Shown: one piece after another, positions 36,884 to 46,000 of the stretch
How positions within the stretch are numbered: the first letter of the stretch is position 1
Layout of the letters: each line of letters opens with the position of its first letter
Source: Mycobacterium sp. 1423905.2
GTDB lineage: Bacteria > Actinomycetota > Actinomycetes > Mycobacteriales > Mycobacteriaceae
NCBI RefSeq assembly: GCF_001673155.1
Contig: NZ_LZLE01000338.1
Span: 1 to 55,556 of the forward strand
Direction: 5' to 3'
DNA length: 55,556 nucleotides
Notes under the pieces: model-generated
What the model was told of the DNA's origin: nothing
Seen by the model: only the letters and a program-made list of their open reading frames with translations
The model's database searches: none
Position numbers and translations under genes: made by a program

Positions 36884-37717
36884 ATGCGAATCGCGTTGGC
36901 GCAGATTCTCAGTGGCACGGATCCGGCAGCCAATTTGCAGTTGGTGCGGCAACACGCCGGCCAAGCCGCCGATGTCGGTGCGAGTGTCGTGGTGTTTCCC
37001 GAGGCGACGATGTGCCGCTTCGGGGTGCCGCTGGCACCGGTCGCCGAGCCGGTGGATGGCCCGTGGGCCGACGGCGTGCGACAGATCGCGACCGAGACCG
37101 GCATCACCGTGGTCGCGGGCATGTTCACGCCGTCAGGCGACGGCCGGGTGACCAACACGCTGCTCGCCGCCGCTCCCGGGGGGCCGAGCGTGCACTATGA
37201 CAAGATCCATCTCTACGACGCGTTCGGGTTCACCGAGTCGCGCACCGTCGCGCCCGGGCGGGATCCGGTGGTCATCACCGTCGACGGTGTCGCAATCGGG
37301 CTGACCGTTTGCTATGACATCCGCTTTCCGGCGCTGTACACCGAGCTGGCCCGGCGGGGCGCTCAGGTCATTGTGGTGGCGGCGTCGTGGGGGTCGGGAC
37401 CCGGCAAACTCGAGCAGTGGACGCTGCTGGCTCGCGCCCGCGCGTTGGACTCGATGAGTTACATCGCCGCCAGCGGGCAGGCAGATCCCGGCGACTCGCT
37501 GAGCGGGCCAGGCGCGTCGTCGGGGGCGCCGACCGGAGTGGGCGGCAGCCTGGTGGCCTCGCCGTTCGGCGAAGTGGTGGCATCCGCGGGCGCCGATCCG
37601 CAGCTCGTCGTCGCCGATATCGACCCCGCCCGGGTCGCCGCCGCTCGGGAAAGCATCGCGGTGCTGCGCAACCACTCAAGATTTGTTCAGCTTGATAAGG
37701 CAGAATCACCCGGGTGA
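36884..37717 (+). CDS. Carbon-nitrogen hydrolase (nitrilase superfamily, Rv0480c-like)
   Basis: 277 residues with the full Glu-Lys-Cys triad: E40 (VVVFPEATMC), K107 (VHYDKIHLYD) and C143 (GLTVCYDIRFPALY). The sequence is close to the Nit/omega-amidase branch, which removes deaminated glutathione or 2-oxo-amide side products; the exact substrate is inferred. ATG at 36884 matches the domain start; the upstream in-frame start at 36830 lies in the previous gene's end. Its stop overlaps the next GTG (GTGA). Confidence 0.92.
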   Translation: MRIALAQILSGTDPAANLQLVRQHAGQAADVGASVVVFPEATMCRFGVPLAPVAEPVDGPWADGVRQIATETGITVVAGMFTPSGDGRVTNTLLAAAPGGPSVHYDKIHLYDAFGFTESRTVAPGRDPVVITVDGVAIGLTVCYDIRFPALYTELARRGAQVIVVAASWGSGPGKLEQWTLLARARALDSMSYIAASGQADPGDSLSGPGASSGAPTGVGGSLVASPFGEVVASAGADPQLVVADIDPARVAAARESIAVLRNHSRFVQLDKAESPG

Positions 37718-38760
37718 CGAATCCGCAGGGACCCCCGAACGAAGGCCCAAACACATGGGCGCGTCCTGGCGATCACAGCCCGCTTGGCCGGCCGCCGTTA
37801 CCGTCTGAGCACCCCACCACCCAGCTGCGCCCCGGCGCCGCGGCCGGTGGTCGTGCCCAGCCTCCCCCACCCGGGCAACCGTCCTACCAGAACCAGCCGC
37901 CGGGCGGCGCGGCCCACGCCGACGCGCAGCGACCTGTCTACAGCCCGCCGCCAAACCCCGCCGGCGCCCCGACCACTTCGCTCACCCCGCCGCAGGAACA
38001 GCCGCCGGAGGGTAAGAAGAAGCGGCGCCGACTGCGCGATCCGCTCTCGATCTTCCTCGTCGTGATCATCGTGTTCGCGCTGCTGCTGGCCGGCCTGATC
38101 GGCGCCGAGCTCTACGTCCGCCACCAGGCCAACAGCAAGGTCGCCGCCGCGGTCGCGTGTGAGGTCAAGGACCAGGCCACCGCGTCGTTCGGGGTGGCGC
38201 CGCTGCTGCTGTGGCAGGTCGCCACGGATCACTACACCAACATCACGGTGGAAACGGCAGGCAACCAGATCCGCGATGCCAAGGGCATGAAGATGCAGCT
38301 CAACATCCAAGATGTGCAGTTGCGTGACAACGGGGATTCCAAGGGGACCCTGGGCGCCCTGGATGCGACCATCACCTGGACGGCCGACGGCATCAAGCAG
38401 TCAGTGCAGAACGCCATTCCGGTGCTGGGCGAATTCGTGACCAGCAGCGTGACCACCCATCCCAGCGACGGCACCGTCGAGCTCAAGGGCATGCTCAACG
38501 ACATCGTCGCCAAGCCGGTGATCTCCGGCAACGGCCTGGACCTTCAGATCGTCAGCTTCAACACACTGGGCTTCTCGCTGCCGAAGGAGTCGGTGCAGTC
38601 CACACTCACCGAATACACCTCGAACCTGACCAAGAACTACCCGCTGGGTGTGCACGCGGACAACGTTCAGGTCACCGACAACAGCGTGGTGGCGCACTTC
38701 TCCACCCGCAACGCCACCATTCCGGCCGGCGGGAACGACCCCTGCTTCGCTAACCTCTGA
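37714..38760 (+). CDS. Membrane-anchored DUF2993 protein (LmeA-like family, Rv0479c-like)
   Basis: 348 residues. A Pro-rich cytoplasmic N-terminus (1-98) ends in a basic stop ([12 protein letters not shown]), then one membrane helix ([23 protein letters not shown]), then an extracytoplasmic DUF2993 domain (about 140-348: [33 protein letters not shown]-like beta repeats). DUF2993 proteins such as LmeA bind lipids and help lipomannan maturation; a like role here is inference. The last 11 bases overlap convergent deoC. Confidence 0.85.
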   Translation: MTNPQGPPNEGPNTWARPGDHSPLGRPPLPSEHPTTQLRPGAAAGGRAQPPPPGQPSYQNQPPGGAAHADAQRPVYSPPPNPAGAPTTSLTPPQEQPPEGKKKRRRLRDPLSIFLVVIIVFALLLAGLIGAELYVRHQANSKVAAAVACEVKDQATASFGVAPLLLWQVATDHYTNITVETAGNQIRDAKGMKMQLNIQDVQLRDNGDSKGTLGALDATITWTADGIKQSVQNAIPVLGEFVTSSVTTHPSDGTVELKGMLNDIVAKPVISGNGLDLQIVSFNTLGFSLPKESVQSTLTEYTSNLTKNYPLGVHADNVQVTDNSVVAHFSTRNATIPAGGNDPCFANL

Positions 38761-39421
38761 GCCCGTCGAGCACCGCGCGGGTGCCGGACAGGCCCAGCCT
38801 GGTAGCGCCGGCATCCAGCAGTGCCAGCGCGTCGGCGGCAGTGCGGATGCCGCCGCTGGCTTTGATGCCTAGCCGGCCGCCGACGGCCCGGTGCATCACG
38901 TCCACCGCCCGCGTGGTCGCACCGCCCGCCGGATGAAACCCGGTCGAGGTTTTGACGAAGTCCGCGCCGGCCCGCTCGGCGGCGTCGCACACCTTCGTCA
39001 AGACGTCGTCGTCCGCCTGGGCGAGCAGCACCGCGGATTCCACGATCACCTTGAGCACCACGCCCGCCGTCGCCGCCCGGACGGCCTCGATGTCGGAGCG
39101 CACCGCGGCGAACTCCCCGGCCAGGGCGGCGCCGACGTCGATGACCATGTCGACCTCGACCGCGCCGTCGGCGACGGCTTGCGCGGCTTCCTGTGCCTTG
39201 ATCGCCGAGCGGTGCTTGCCAGAAGGGAAGCCGGCCACCGTGGCGACCCGTCGAGCACCGGCCCCGACGGCCGCCGGCACCAGGGACGGCGAGACACACA
39301 CCGCGTAGGCGCCCAGGTCGGCCGCTTCGGCGACCAGCGCGGTCACATCGGCTTCGGTGGCCTCGGGCTTGAGCAGCGTGTGGTCCACCAAGGCCGCCAA
39401 CTGCTCCCGGGTGATGGGCAC
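38750..39421 (-). CDS. deoC: Deoxyribose-phosphate aldolase
   Basis: Cleaves 2-deoxyribose-5-phosphate into glyceraldehyde-3-phosphate and acetaldehyde. 223-residue class I aldolase barrel: [56 protein letters not shown] (first Lys), Schiff-base Lys in [15 protein letters not shown], and [14 protein letters not shown] (second Lys). The GTG start shares one base with the upstream TAG (TAGTG), as for hemD-hemB. An in-frame extension to 39496 is not credible. Confidence 0.95.
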   Translation of the reverse strand: MPITREQLAALVDHTLLKPEATEADVTALVAEAADLGAYAVCVSPSLVPAAVGAGARRVATVAGFPSGKHRSAIKAQEAAQAVADGAVEVDMVIDVGAALAGEFAAVRSDIEAVRAATAGVVLKVIVESAVLLAQADDDVLTKVCDAAERAGADFVKTSTGFHPAGGATTRAVDVMHRAVGGRLGIKASGGIRTAADALALLDAGATRLGLSGTRAVLDGLRG

Positions 39422-39840
39422 TAGAACGGCTCCTCCGAGCCGCCCGGGTTGCACCCTGCTGCCACCATTTGCGCGTCGTTGACGACGGGCCGCCACGGCT
39501 CGAGGTTCCAGCTGGTCTTACCGGGCTGAGCCACTTCGGCGAATTGCCAATGGCACAGGAACTGAGCGCGCATTCCGGCAGTGTCGGCGTTCGGTGATTG
39601 CGCCAGCACTTCGGCCCAGGCCTCGTCGGCTGCCGGGCCGGCACCTTCCTGCCGCGCCGCCAGTCGTCCGCTCTGGGTCGGGTATACGCGCAAGCTGGTC
39701 AGCCGCCCCCACTGCACCCATTCGGTGTGGTCGACATACGGCGGCGCATACCAGGGGCCGGAGGTGGGGTCAGCCGCGGCCGGGGCGGCACACAGCAGGG
39801 CGCCGAGCGCCGCCGCGGGCGCCAAGATCCGGGTCTTCAT
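39421..39840 (-). CDS. Secreted protein, DUF2599 type (Rv0477-like)
   Basis: 139 residues with a classical signal peptide: [23 protein letters not shown], cleavage expected after AAA-DP near residue 24. The mature part is Trp-rich ([28 protein letters not shown]) with two cysteines (FLCHW, AAGCNPG) that could form a disulfide. Function unknown. Four bases after its upstream neighbour's stop and coupled to deoC. Confidence 0.82.
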   Translation of the reverse strand: MKTRILAPAAALGALLCAAPAAADPTSGPWYAPPYVDHTEWVQWGRLTSLRVYPTQSGRLAARQEGAGPAADEAWAEVLAQSPNADTAGMRAQFLCHWQFAEVAQPGKTSWNLEPWRPVVNDAQMVAAGCNPGGSEEPF

Positions 39841-39843
39841 GCC

Positions 39844-40131
39844 CTAGCGCGACTTGCCCTGTACTTCTAGGAGTTTGGGGCGAACGTCGACCAGATACAG
39901 GCCGGCGGCACCAGCGGCCACCGCCATCCCGAAGACGCCGAACACGTAACTCAAGATCGACGCCAGCGCGACGGCCGCGCCCAAGATCAGCAACCACACC
40001 GGCTTGGTCTGCTTTTCGGCGGCGGTGTAGGCGTCCGTGCGTTGCATCGCAGCGTGCACGAACGCGTAGACCGCCGTCACCAGGACGGCCACCTGCACGA
40101 CCAACAGGACGGTGCCCACGAGGTTGCTCAC
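39844..40131 (-). CDS. Small membrane protein, DUF2516 type (Rv0476-like)
   Basis: 95 residues with two or three membrane helices: [44 protein letters not shown] and [17 protein letters not shown]. Conserved in actinobacteria, function unknown. GTG at 40131, 31 bp from the hairpin that separates it from hbhA. Confidence 0.82.
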   Translation of the reverse strand: MSNLVGTVLLVVQVAVLVTAVYAFVHAAMQRTDAYTAAEKQTKPVWLLILGAAVALASILSYVFGVFGMAVAAGAAGLYLVDVRPKLLEVQGKSR

Positions 40132-40162
40132 GCGTCCAGAGTATGCGGGTTGCGTCAGAAAC

Positions 40163-40200
40163 GTCGACTCCGAGCCGCCGTGCGGCGACTCGGAGTCGAC
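40163..40200. terminator. Strong hairpin after hbhA
   Basis: Perfect 12-bp arms GTCGACTCCGAG (40163-40174) and CTCGGAGTCGAC (40189-40200), with a loop that adds GCCGC/GCGGC pairing. It lies 18 bp beyond the hbhA stop, and it precedes the DUF2516 gene on the same strand, so it likely insulates that operon from hbhA transcription. Confidence 0.85.
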
Positions 40201-40218
40201 TGGGAGTGCTACTACCTA

Positions 40219-40938
40219 TTACTTCTGGGTGACCTTCTTGGCCGCGGCCTTCTTGGCCGGGGCCTTCTTGGCCGGGACGGACTTCTTGGCCGGGACGGCC
40301 TTGGCGGCGACGGGCTTGGGAGCCGGCACAGCCTTCTTGGCCGGCGCCGCGGGCACCTTCTTGGCCTGGCCCTTGTCGCTCTTGTCGGCCTTCTCGGCCT
40401 TGTCGCCCTTCTTGGGCAGCTCGATGCCGACCAGCTTCGCGGCCCGCTCACCGACCGCGCGGGTCTGCGAGGCCACGGTGCCCAGCGCCTCCTGGGTCAG
40501 CTCGACTGCCTGGTCCACGTAGCCCTCGGCGCGCGAGGACGCGTCTTCGAAGGCCGATTGGCTGCGCAGCCGCTCCAGCGCGGCCTCGCCACGCTCGACG
40601 AGCTCGTTGTACCGGCTGGTGGCCGCCTCCAGGTACCCCTCGGCGGCCTTACGCAGCTCCTCGGGGGTGAAACGCTCGCGCAGCTCGGTGATCTGCTCGT
40701 TGAGCTGCTCGGGCAGGTCTTCGCGCAGGTTGGTCAGCCGGCTACGGCTCTCCTCGACCCGGCTGCTCAGGCGGCTACGCCGCTCCTCGACCCGGCTGCG
40801 GGTGTCGGTGCGAGTTTCCTCGGCGCGCTCGCGCAGGGTGGTGATCAGGTCGTTGACGGTGGCCAGGGCCAGATCGGCGGCGCCCAGCGCGGCGAGCAGC
40901 GGAGCTCGCAGGTCTTCAATGTTCGTGTTGTCAGCCAT
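40219..40938 (-). CDS. hbhA: Heparin-binding haemagglutinin-like adhesin
   Basis: Surface adhesin binding heparan sulfate on host cells through a lysine-rich tail that is methylated in M. tuberculosis. 239 residues against 199 there. Start [34 protein letters not shown], long coiled coil (about 35-150), then a Lys/Pro/Ala tail from about 175 ([15 protein letters not shown] ... [11 protein letters not shown]). Extra length comes from a 33-bp tandem duplication in the coiled coil (40739-40804) and a longer tail with acidic [14 protein letters not shown] at 40938. Confidence 0.93.
   Translation of the reverse strand: MADNTNIEDLRAPLLAALGAADLALATVNDLITTLRERAEETRTDTRSRVEERRSRLSSRVEESRSRLTNLREDLPEQLNEQITELRERFTPEELRKAAEGYLEAATSRYNELVERGEAALERLRSQSAFEDASSRAEGYVDQAVELTQEALGTVASQTRAVGERAAKLVGIELPKKGDKAEKADKSDKGQAKKVPAAPAKKAVPAPKPVAAKAVPAKKSVPAKKAPAKKAAAKKVTQK
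40739..40804. repeat. 33-bp tandem duplication inside hbhA
   Basis: Two copies starting CGGCTACG at 40739 and 40772 with a 33-bp period encode successive 11-residue units [11 protein letters not shown] and [11 protein letters not shown] in the coiled coil. An undecad insertion keeps coiled-coil phase. Confidence 0.75.
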
Positions 40939-41282
40939 GGTGTTTCCTTTCTGATTTCGAAAATCGGCGATAGTGCGTGGTCATGTTGAAGCGGCAAGCG
41001 TCGGCTCCTGAGGGGAGTAGTCAAGACCCGTGGATTGACGTGGCACGCTGCTTGCGAGAAACCTCCTGGTTGTCGGGTCGGGTGACGGTCGAGTCGTTGG
41101 CCGTAGGCGCCTATGGCGCCGCCGGATCGCTCCTCATACACGTGCTCATCGCGGTCTCCTTTGTGGTCTTCGAGCGAGGCCGGCCAGTCAGCTGGCTGCG
41201 CCAGCGACCGGACGAGACGGAAGACTGCTGTCGCCGCGGACTCAGCTGCAGGGCCTGCGGTGTCCACGGTGACCCCTCGGGG
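40939..41282 (-). promoter_or_regulatory. hbhA upstream region (344 bp, no gene)
   Basis: No credible reading frame: frames crossing it on either strand lack family features and ribosome sites. It should contain the hbhA promoter and leader; the translation start is preceded by AAAGGAAACACC (good AAGGA site). A perfect palindrome GGCGCC-TAT-GGCGCC lies at 41106-41120. I see no certain -10/-35 pair. Confidence 0.5.
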
Positions 41283-41720
41283 CTAGTCGTCCGTCCCGGT
41301 GGGTTCGCTCGAACACTCCTCACGGGTGGCTTCATTCTGCTGGGTAAACGATGCGTAGATATCGAGCAGAATTTGCTTCTGACGCTCGGTGATGGCCGTG
41401 TCGGTGATGATCGCGTCACGCACCTGGCTGGTCTCGCTCGGTTCGAGGATTCCGGCGCGCACGTAGAGGACCTCGGCCGAAACCCGCAGCGCCTTTGCGA
41501 TCTGGGCCAGCACGTCAGCAGACGGCTTACGCAGTCCGCGTTCCACCTGGCTCAGGTACGGGTTGCTCACGCCGGAACGCTCGGCCAGTTGCCGCATCGA
41601 GACCTGCGCGGTTTCGCGCTGCGTCCTGATGAAGCTGCCGATGTCGGACGCCTTCGAAGACACCGAGGACACCGCGGATACCCCGGACACCTTGGTGCCG
41701 AGCTTCTCCTCCGCTGTCAT
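41283..41720 (-). CDS. XRE-family transcription regulator (Rv0474-like)
   Basis: 145 residues. A Ser/Val-rich N-terminus is followed by an HTH_3 domain at about 30-88: IGSFIRTQRETAQVSMRQLAERSGVSNPYLSQVERGLRKPSADVLAQIAKALRVSAEVLYVRAG. The C-terminal helix ITERQKQILLDIYASFTQQNE may be for dimerisation. Placed directly upstream of hbhA on the same strand, so it could control it; target unproven. ATG at 41720; 87 bp to the upstream DUF445 gene's stop. Confidence 0.9.
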   Translation of the reverse strand: MTAEEKLGTKVSGVSAVSSVSSKASDIGSFIRTQRETAQVSMRQLAERSGVSNPYLSQVERGLRKPSADVLAQIAKALRVSAEVLYVRAGILEPSETSQVRDAIITDTAITERQKQILLDIYASFTQQNEATREECSSEPTGTDD

Positions 41721-41807
41721 GGGGTGTACTCCTGGCGTTCACACGGTCGTTTACGCCCATCAGGGTACAAATGGGTGCTTGCTTTTGCAAGCACTTGTTA
41801 GCACCAC

Positions 41808-43166
41808 TCAGAAAAGTAGTTGCGCGATCGCATAGATCACCAGGCCCGCCAGCGCCCCCACGACGGTCCCGTTGATCCGGATGAACTGCAGGTCACGGCC
41901 CACGTGTAACTCGATGCGCCGACTGGCCTCCTCCGCGTCCCAGCGCTCGATCGTCTCGGTGATGATCGCGGTGATTTCCACCCCGTATTGCGACACCAGG
42001 TGCTGAGCCGCGCGCACCATCCAGTTGTCCACCTTGTCGCGTAGGTCGGCGTCGTCCCGCAGGGATTCCCCAAGCCGGACGACGGTTTCGGCGATCCGGG
42101 TACGCAGCGCGCTGGAGGGGTCGTCGACACCTTCGAGCACCAGGCGCTTGAGCGTTTTCCAGGCGGTGGCCGCGGCATTGGCCACCTCGTCGCGGGCCAT
42201 CAACTGTTCCTTGACCGCGTCGGCTCGGGCGATGGTGTCGGGGTCGTTCTGCAGGTCGTCGGCGAATTCGAACAGGAAGCGCGTCGCCGAGCGGCGCAAT
42301 TCGTGGTCCGGGTTGCGGCGCACCTTGTCGGTGAAGTCCATCAGCTCCCGGTGAATCCGGTCGCCGACGAGGTGGTCGACGAACTTCGGCGACCAGGTCG
42401 GTGAGTCGCGCTCGACCACCCGCTGAATCACCACGCCGGCGTTGAGCGACCATTGGAACGCCCGGTCGGCGAGCAATTGGATCAGCGCCTCCTGCCGGTT
42501 CTCGGCCAGCAACGTCTGCAGCACCCGGCCTACCGGCGGGCCCCACTGCGGCTCGGCGATGCGGCGCACGATCATCCGGTCGAGCACTTGCTGGACGTCG
42601 TCGTCGCGCAGCAGCTCAACCAGTACCCGCAGCACCGTCGACGTCTCGGCGGCTACCCGCTCGGCGTGCGCGGAGTCCGACAGCCACTTGCCCAGCCGGC
42701 TGGGCACCTGCGCGTCACGCAATTTGGTCTCGACCACCTGCGCGGACAGGAAGTTCTCCCGCACGAAGGTGCCCAACCCCTCGCCCAACTGGTCTTTCTT
42801 GCGTTTGATGATCGCGGTATGCGGAATCGGGATGCCCAGCGGGTGCTTGAACAGCGCCGTCACCGCAAACCAGTCCGCCAGCGCGCCCACCATGCCGGCT
42901 TCCGCGCCCGCGCCGACGTACCCCACCCAGGTCGGCGCGGAGCCGTGTGCTTGGGCCCATCGGCAGGCGAGGAACACCACCGTGGCGCCCACCAGAAAGC
43001 TCAGCGCGACAACCTTCATCCGGCGCAGCGCGGTGCGTCGCTCGGCGTCGGCTGCCGGGTCCGCGCCGGCGAACGACTCCGCGAACGACTGCCGGGACGG
43101 CTCCTTGGGTGCGGAGTCCACGCCCACCCCCGGTATCCAGTCCGCTGCTTCGGCTCGGTGTGCCAC
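41808..43166 (-). CDS. DUF445 membrane protein (Rv0473-like)
   Basis: 452 residues. Two N-terminal helices (VVALSFLVGATVVFLACRWA; WVGYVGAGAEAGMVGALADWFAVTALF), then the DUF445 signature KHPLGIPIPHTAIIKRKKDQLGEGLGTFVRENFL. A long helical middle follows, and a C-terminal helix (INGTVVGALAGLVIYAIAQLLF). Membrane protein of unknown function, conserved in bacteria. GTG at 43166; divergent from madR, 121 bp apart. Confidence 0.88.
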   Translation of the reverse strand: MAHRAEAADWIPGVGVDSAPKEPSRQSFAESFAGADPAADAERRTALRRMKVVALSFLVGATVVFLACRWAQAHGSAPTWVGYVGAGAEAGMVGALADWFAVTALFKHPLGIPIPHTAIIKRKKDQLGEGLGTFVRENFLSAQVVETKLRDAQVPSRLGKWLSDSAHAERVAAETSTVLRVLVELLRDDDVQQVLDRMIVRRIAEPQWGPPVGRVLQTLLAENRQEALIQLLADRAFQWSLNAGVVIQRVVERDSPTWSPKFVDHLVGDRIHRELMDFTDKVRRNPDHELRRSATRFLFEFADDLQNDPDTIARADAVKEQLMARDEVANAAATAWKTLKRLVLEGVDDPSSALRTRIAETVVRLGESLRDDADLRDKVDNWMVRAAQHLVSQYGVEITAIITETIERWDAEEASRRIELHVGRDLQFIRINGTVVGALAGLVIYAIAQLLF

Positions 43167-43287
43167 TACACCATCATGGGCTATCGGCCGAACGAGTTAG
43201 TGTGACTCCCCTGTTCGGCCCGCCTCGGCGGCATTTGGCCGATGCGCCATATGGACGCTCTCACGCCGTAGTATCAAGGGCGTCCTG

Positions 43288-44013
43288 ATGAATGGGAATC
43301 GGCGGAAAGTGGCAGACAACATCCCGGCCGTAACAGTAAAAACCGATGGCCGTAAGCGGCGTTGGCACCAACACAAGGTGGACCGGCGCAACGAGCTGGT
43401 AGACGGCACCATCGTGGCGATCCGCCGACGCGGCCGCTTCCTGAGCATGGACGACATCGCGGCCGAAATCGGGGTGTCCAAAACGGTGCTGTACCGCTAC
43501 TTCGTCGACAAGAACGACCTCACCACCGCGGTGATGATGCGGTTCGCGCAGACCACGCTGATCCCCAACATGGCGGCGGCCTTGTCGTCCAACCTCGACG
43601 GCATCGATCTGGCCCGCGAGATCATCCGCGTCTACGTCGAAACGGTGGCCGCCGAGCCCGAGCCCTACCGCTTCGTCATGGCCAACAGCTCGGCCAGCAA
43701 GTCCAAGGTGATCGCCGACTCCGAGCGCATCATCGCCCGCATGCTCGCGGTGATGCTGCGCCGCCGCATGCAGGAAGCCGGGATGGACACCGGCGGCGTG
43801 GAACCGTGGGCCTACCTGATCGTCGGCGGTGTGCAGCTGGCCACCCACTCGTGGATGTCGGACCCGCGGATGAGCAGCGAGGAACTCATCGACTACCTGA
43901 CGATGCTGAGCTGGAATGCGCTGTGCGGCATCGTCGAGGTCGGCGGATCGCTGGAAAAATTCCGCGAACAGCCCCATCCTTCGCCCATCGTGCCGCCCCG
44001 CGGCGACTACTAG
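43288..44013 (+). CDS. madR: TetR-family regulator MadR (mycolate desaturation control)
   Basis: 241 residues. HTH at about 40-85 (VDGTIVAIRRRGRFLSMDDIAAEIGVSKTVLYRYFVDKNDLT), followed by a helical ligand domain ending LSWNALCGIVEVGGSLEKFREQ. The ortholog Rv0472c/MadR binds acyl-CoA and represses the desA1/desA2 acyl-ACP desaturases. ATG at 43288 has AGGG upstream; GTG at 43309 gives the 234-residue length recalled for M. tuberculosis and is an alternative. Co-directional with pcaA, 156 bp upstream. Confidence 0.88.
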   Translation: MNGNRRKVADNIPAVTVKTDGRKRRWHQHKVDRRNELVDGTIVAIRRRGRFLSMDDIAAEIGVSKTVLYRYFVDKNDLTTAVMMRFAQTTLIPNMAAALSSNLDGIDLAREIIRVYVETVAAEPEPYRFVMANSSASKSKVIADSERIIARMLAVMLRRRMQEAGMDTGGVEPWAYLIVGGVQLATHSWMSDPRMSSEELIDYLTMLSWNALCGIVEVGGSLEKFREQPHPSPIVPPRGDY

Positions 44014-44087
44014 GCCCCGCCTGGGCGTGGTGCGCCCCGGCTGACCCCCTCCTGACCTGCGGAAAGCGGGCCATAGCGCCAATAGCG

Positions 44088-44110
44088 GTTAGCATGCATC
44101 GGGGGCTAAC
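44088..44110. promoter_or_regulatory. Inverted repeat upstream of pcaA
   Basis: GTTAGC (44088-44093) N11 GCTAAC (44105-44110), 60-80 bp before the pcaA start in the madR-pcaA gap. Perfect 6-bp arms with centres 17 bp apart suit a dimeric regulator. Which protein binds is unknown; MadR is next door. Confidence 0.45.
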
Positions 44111-44169
44111 GCAGTGTGGGGTGAGTGGTAACTGCCGTACGCCTCCCGAACATAGAAAGGCCGATCGTG

Positions 44170-45033
44170 ATGTCTGCGCAGCTGACGCCGCATTTTGGGA
44201 ACGTACAAGCCCATTACGACCTATCCGACGACTTCTTCCGGTTGTTCCTGGATCCCACTCAGACCTACAGCTGCGCCTTCTTCGAGCGCGAGGACATGAC
44301 GCTGGAAGAGGCTCAGGTCGCCAAGATCGACCTCGCGCTGGGCAAACTGGGGCTCGAGCCGGGCATGACCCTGCTGGACATCGGCTGCGGGTGGGGGGCC
44401 ACCATGCGGCGCGCCATCGAGAAGTACGACGTCAACGTGGTGGGGCTGACGCTGTCTGAGAACCAGGCGGCCCACGTGCAGAAGATGTTCGACGGGATGG
44501 ACACACCCCGCCGGCGGGAGGTGCTGCTGGAGGGCTGGGAGAAGTTCCACGACCCCGTCGACCGCATCGTCTCCATAGGCGCCTTCGAGCACTTCGGCCG
44601 CCTACGGTACAACCGGTTCTTCCAGATGGCTCACGATGTGCTGCCCAGCGACGGCGTCATGCTGCTGCACACCATCGCCCGCCCGACCTTCAAAGACGCT
44701 CGGGCCAAAGGCCTTACGCTGACCCACGAGATCGTGCACTTCACCCAGTTCATCCTGGCCGAGATCTTCCCGGGTGGCTGGCTGCCGACAGTTCCCTCGG
44801 TGGTAGAGCACGGCGCTCACGCCGGCTTCAACACGACGCGGGTTCAGTCGTTGCAACTGCACTACGCCAGGACGCTGGAGACCTGGGCCGCCGCATTGGA
44901 GGCGCAGAAGGACCAAGCCGTGGCGCTGCAGTCCCAAGAGGTCTACGACCGCTACATGAAGTATTTGACTGGCTGCGCCAAGCTGTTCCGCGACGGCTAC
45001 ACCGACGTCGTGCAGTACACGATGGAGAAGTAG
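44170..45033 (+). CDS. pcaA: Cyclopropane mycolic acid synthase PcaA
   Basis: Adds the proximal cis-cyclopropane ring of alpha-mycolates; needed for cording and persistence in M. tuberculosis. 287 residues, equal to PcaA. N-terminus SAQLTPHFGNVQAHYDLSDDFFRLFLDP, FFEREDMTLEEAQ, SAM loop [59 protein letters not shown] and end YMKYLTGCAKLFRDGYTDV. This matches PcaA rather than UmaA (which begins TELRPFYEESQ). ATG at 44170. Stops 5 bp before convergent fadB2. Confidence 0.93.
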   Translation: MSAQLTPHFGNVQAHYDLSDDFFRLFLDPTQTYSCAFFEREDMTLEEAQVAKIDLALGKLGLEPGMTLLDIGCGWGATMRRAIEKYDVNVVGLTLSENQAAHVQKMFDGMDTPRRREVLLEGWEKFHDPVDRIVSIGAFEHFGRLRYNRFFQMAHDVLPSDGVMLLHTIARPTFKDARAKGLTLTHEIVHFTQFILAEIFPGGWLPTVPSVVEHGAHAGFNTTRVQSLQLHYARTLETWAAALEAQKDQAVALQSQEVYDRYMKYLTGCAKLFRDGYTDVVQYTMEK

Positions 45034-45038
45034 CCGGC

Positions 45039-45902
45039 TCAGTACGTGTAGAAGCCGCGGCCGGATTTCTTGCCGAGCTGGCCGGCTTCCACCATGCGCA
45101 GCAACAGCGGCGGCGGACCGTAGTGGGGTTCCTTGAACTCCTCGTACAGCTTGTCCGCGATTAACTTCAGCGTGTCCAGTCCGACCAGGTCAGATAGCCG
45201 CAGCGGCCCCATCGGGTGGGACAGTCCCGCGACCACGGCTTTGTCGACGTCGGCCACAGTGGCGAAACCCGCCTCGACCATCCGGATGGCCGACAGCAGG
45301 TAGGGCACCAGCAGCGCGTTGACCACGAAGCCCGACCGGTCCGAGCAGCGCACCACCTGTTTGCCCAGCACGGTGCTGGCAAACTCCTCGGTGCGGGCGG
45401 CGGCGGCCTCGTCGGTGACCAGCGTGCTGACCAGTTCCACCAGCGGCAGCACCGGAACGGGGTTGAAGAAGTGCAGCCCCAGGACCCGCTGCGGGTTCTT
45501 GGTGGCCGCCGCGATCTTCATGATCGGGATGCTCGACGTGTTCGACGCCAGCACGGCCTCGGGGTCGGTAATGACCTCGTCGAGCTTGGCGAACACCGAG
45601 GCCTTGATGGTCTCGTCTTCGATGATGGCCTCGATGACCAGTTGCCGATCGGCCAGGTCGTTGAGGTCGGTGGTGAAGGTCAGCTGTCCCAGCGCGCGGT
45701 CGCGCTCGCGTTCGGTCACCTTGCCTGCGCTCACGCCGCGTTCCAGGGACTTCACGATGCGGTTGCGCCCGGCGGTGATGAGCGCGTCGGTCGTCTCGAA
45801 CACCGTCACCGCGACGCCGGCGCGGGCGGAGACCTCGGCGATGCCGGATCCCATCTGCCCGGCTCCCACGACCCCTACTCGCTGTATCGCTGCGTCACTC
45901 AC
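45039..45902 (-). CDS. fadB2: 3-hydroxybutyryl-CoA dehydrogenase
   Basis: Oxidises 3-hydroxyacyl-CoA (short chain) with NAD(P). 287 residues. Rossmann motif VGVVGAGQMGSGIAEVSA, catalytic His region VLGLHFFNPVPVLPLVELV, NALLVPYLLSAIRMVEAG, and the C-terminal dimer domain HPMGPLRLSDLVGLDTL, GRGFYTY. ATG at 45902. Together with icl1 downstream it fits growth on fatty acids. Confidence 0.95.
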   Translation of the reverse strand: MSDAAIQRVGVVGAGQMGSGIAEVSARAGVAVTVFETTDALITAGRNRIVKSLERGVSAGKVTERERDRALGQLTFTTDLNDLADRQLVIEAIIEDETIKASVFAKLDEVITDPEAVLASNTSSIPIMKIAAATKNPQRVLGLHFFNPVPVLPLVELVSTLVTDEAAAARTEEFASTVLGKQVVRCSDRSGFVVNALLVPYLLSAIRMVEAGFATVADVDKAVVAGLSHPMGPLRLSDLVGLDTLKLIADKLYEEFKEPHYGPPPLLLRMVEAGQLGKKSGRGFYTY

Positions 45903-45921
45903 TGACCCTCCTCATAAATGC

Positions 45922-45983
45922 GCCGAGCAGACGCAAAATCGCGTCAATTGCGGTGCAACTGGGCGATTCTGCGTCTGCTCGGC
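45922..45983. terminator. Long hairpin between icl1 and fadB2
   Basis: Arms GCCGAGCAGACGCAAAATCG (45922-45941) and CGATTCTGCGTCTGCTCGGC (45964-45983) pair at 19 of 20 positions; the loop holds a second small stem TTGC/GCAA. It occupies almost the whole gap upstream of fadB2 and downstream of icl1 is 46001-side; being symmetrical it can act on both strands. The arm resembles an intergenic palindrome common in mycobacterial genomes, as I recall. Confidence 0.8.
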
Positions 45984-46000
45984 AGACTAACTCAACTAAC

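Noticed and set aside
40977..41801. 274-residue plus-strand frame upstream of hbhA
   Set aside because: It crosses the whole XRE regulator antisense, has no good ribosome site and no domain; the regulator on the minus strand is clearly real.
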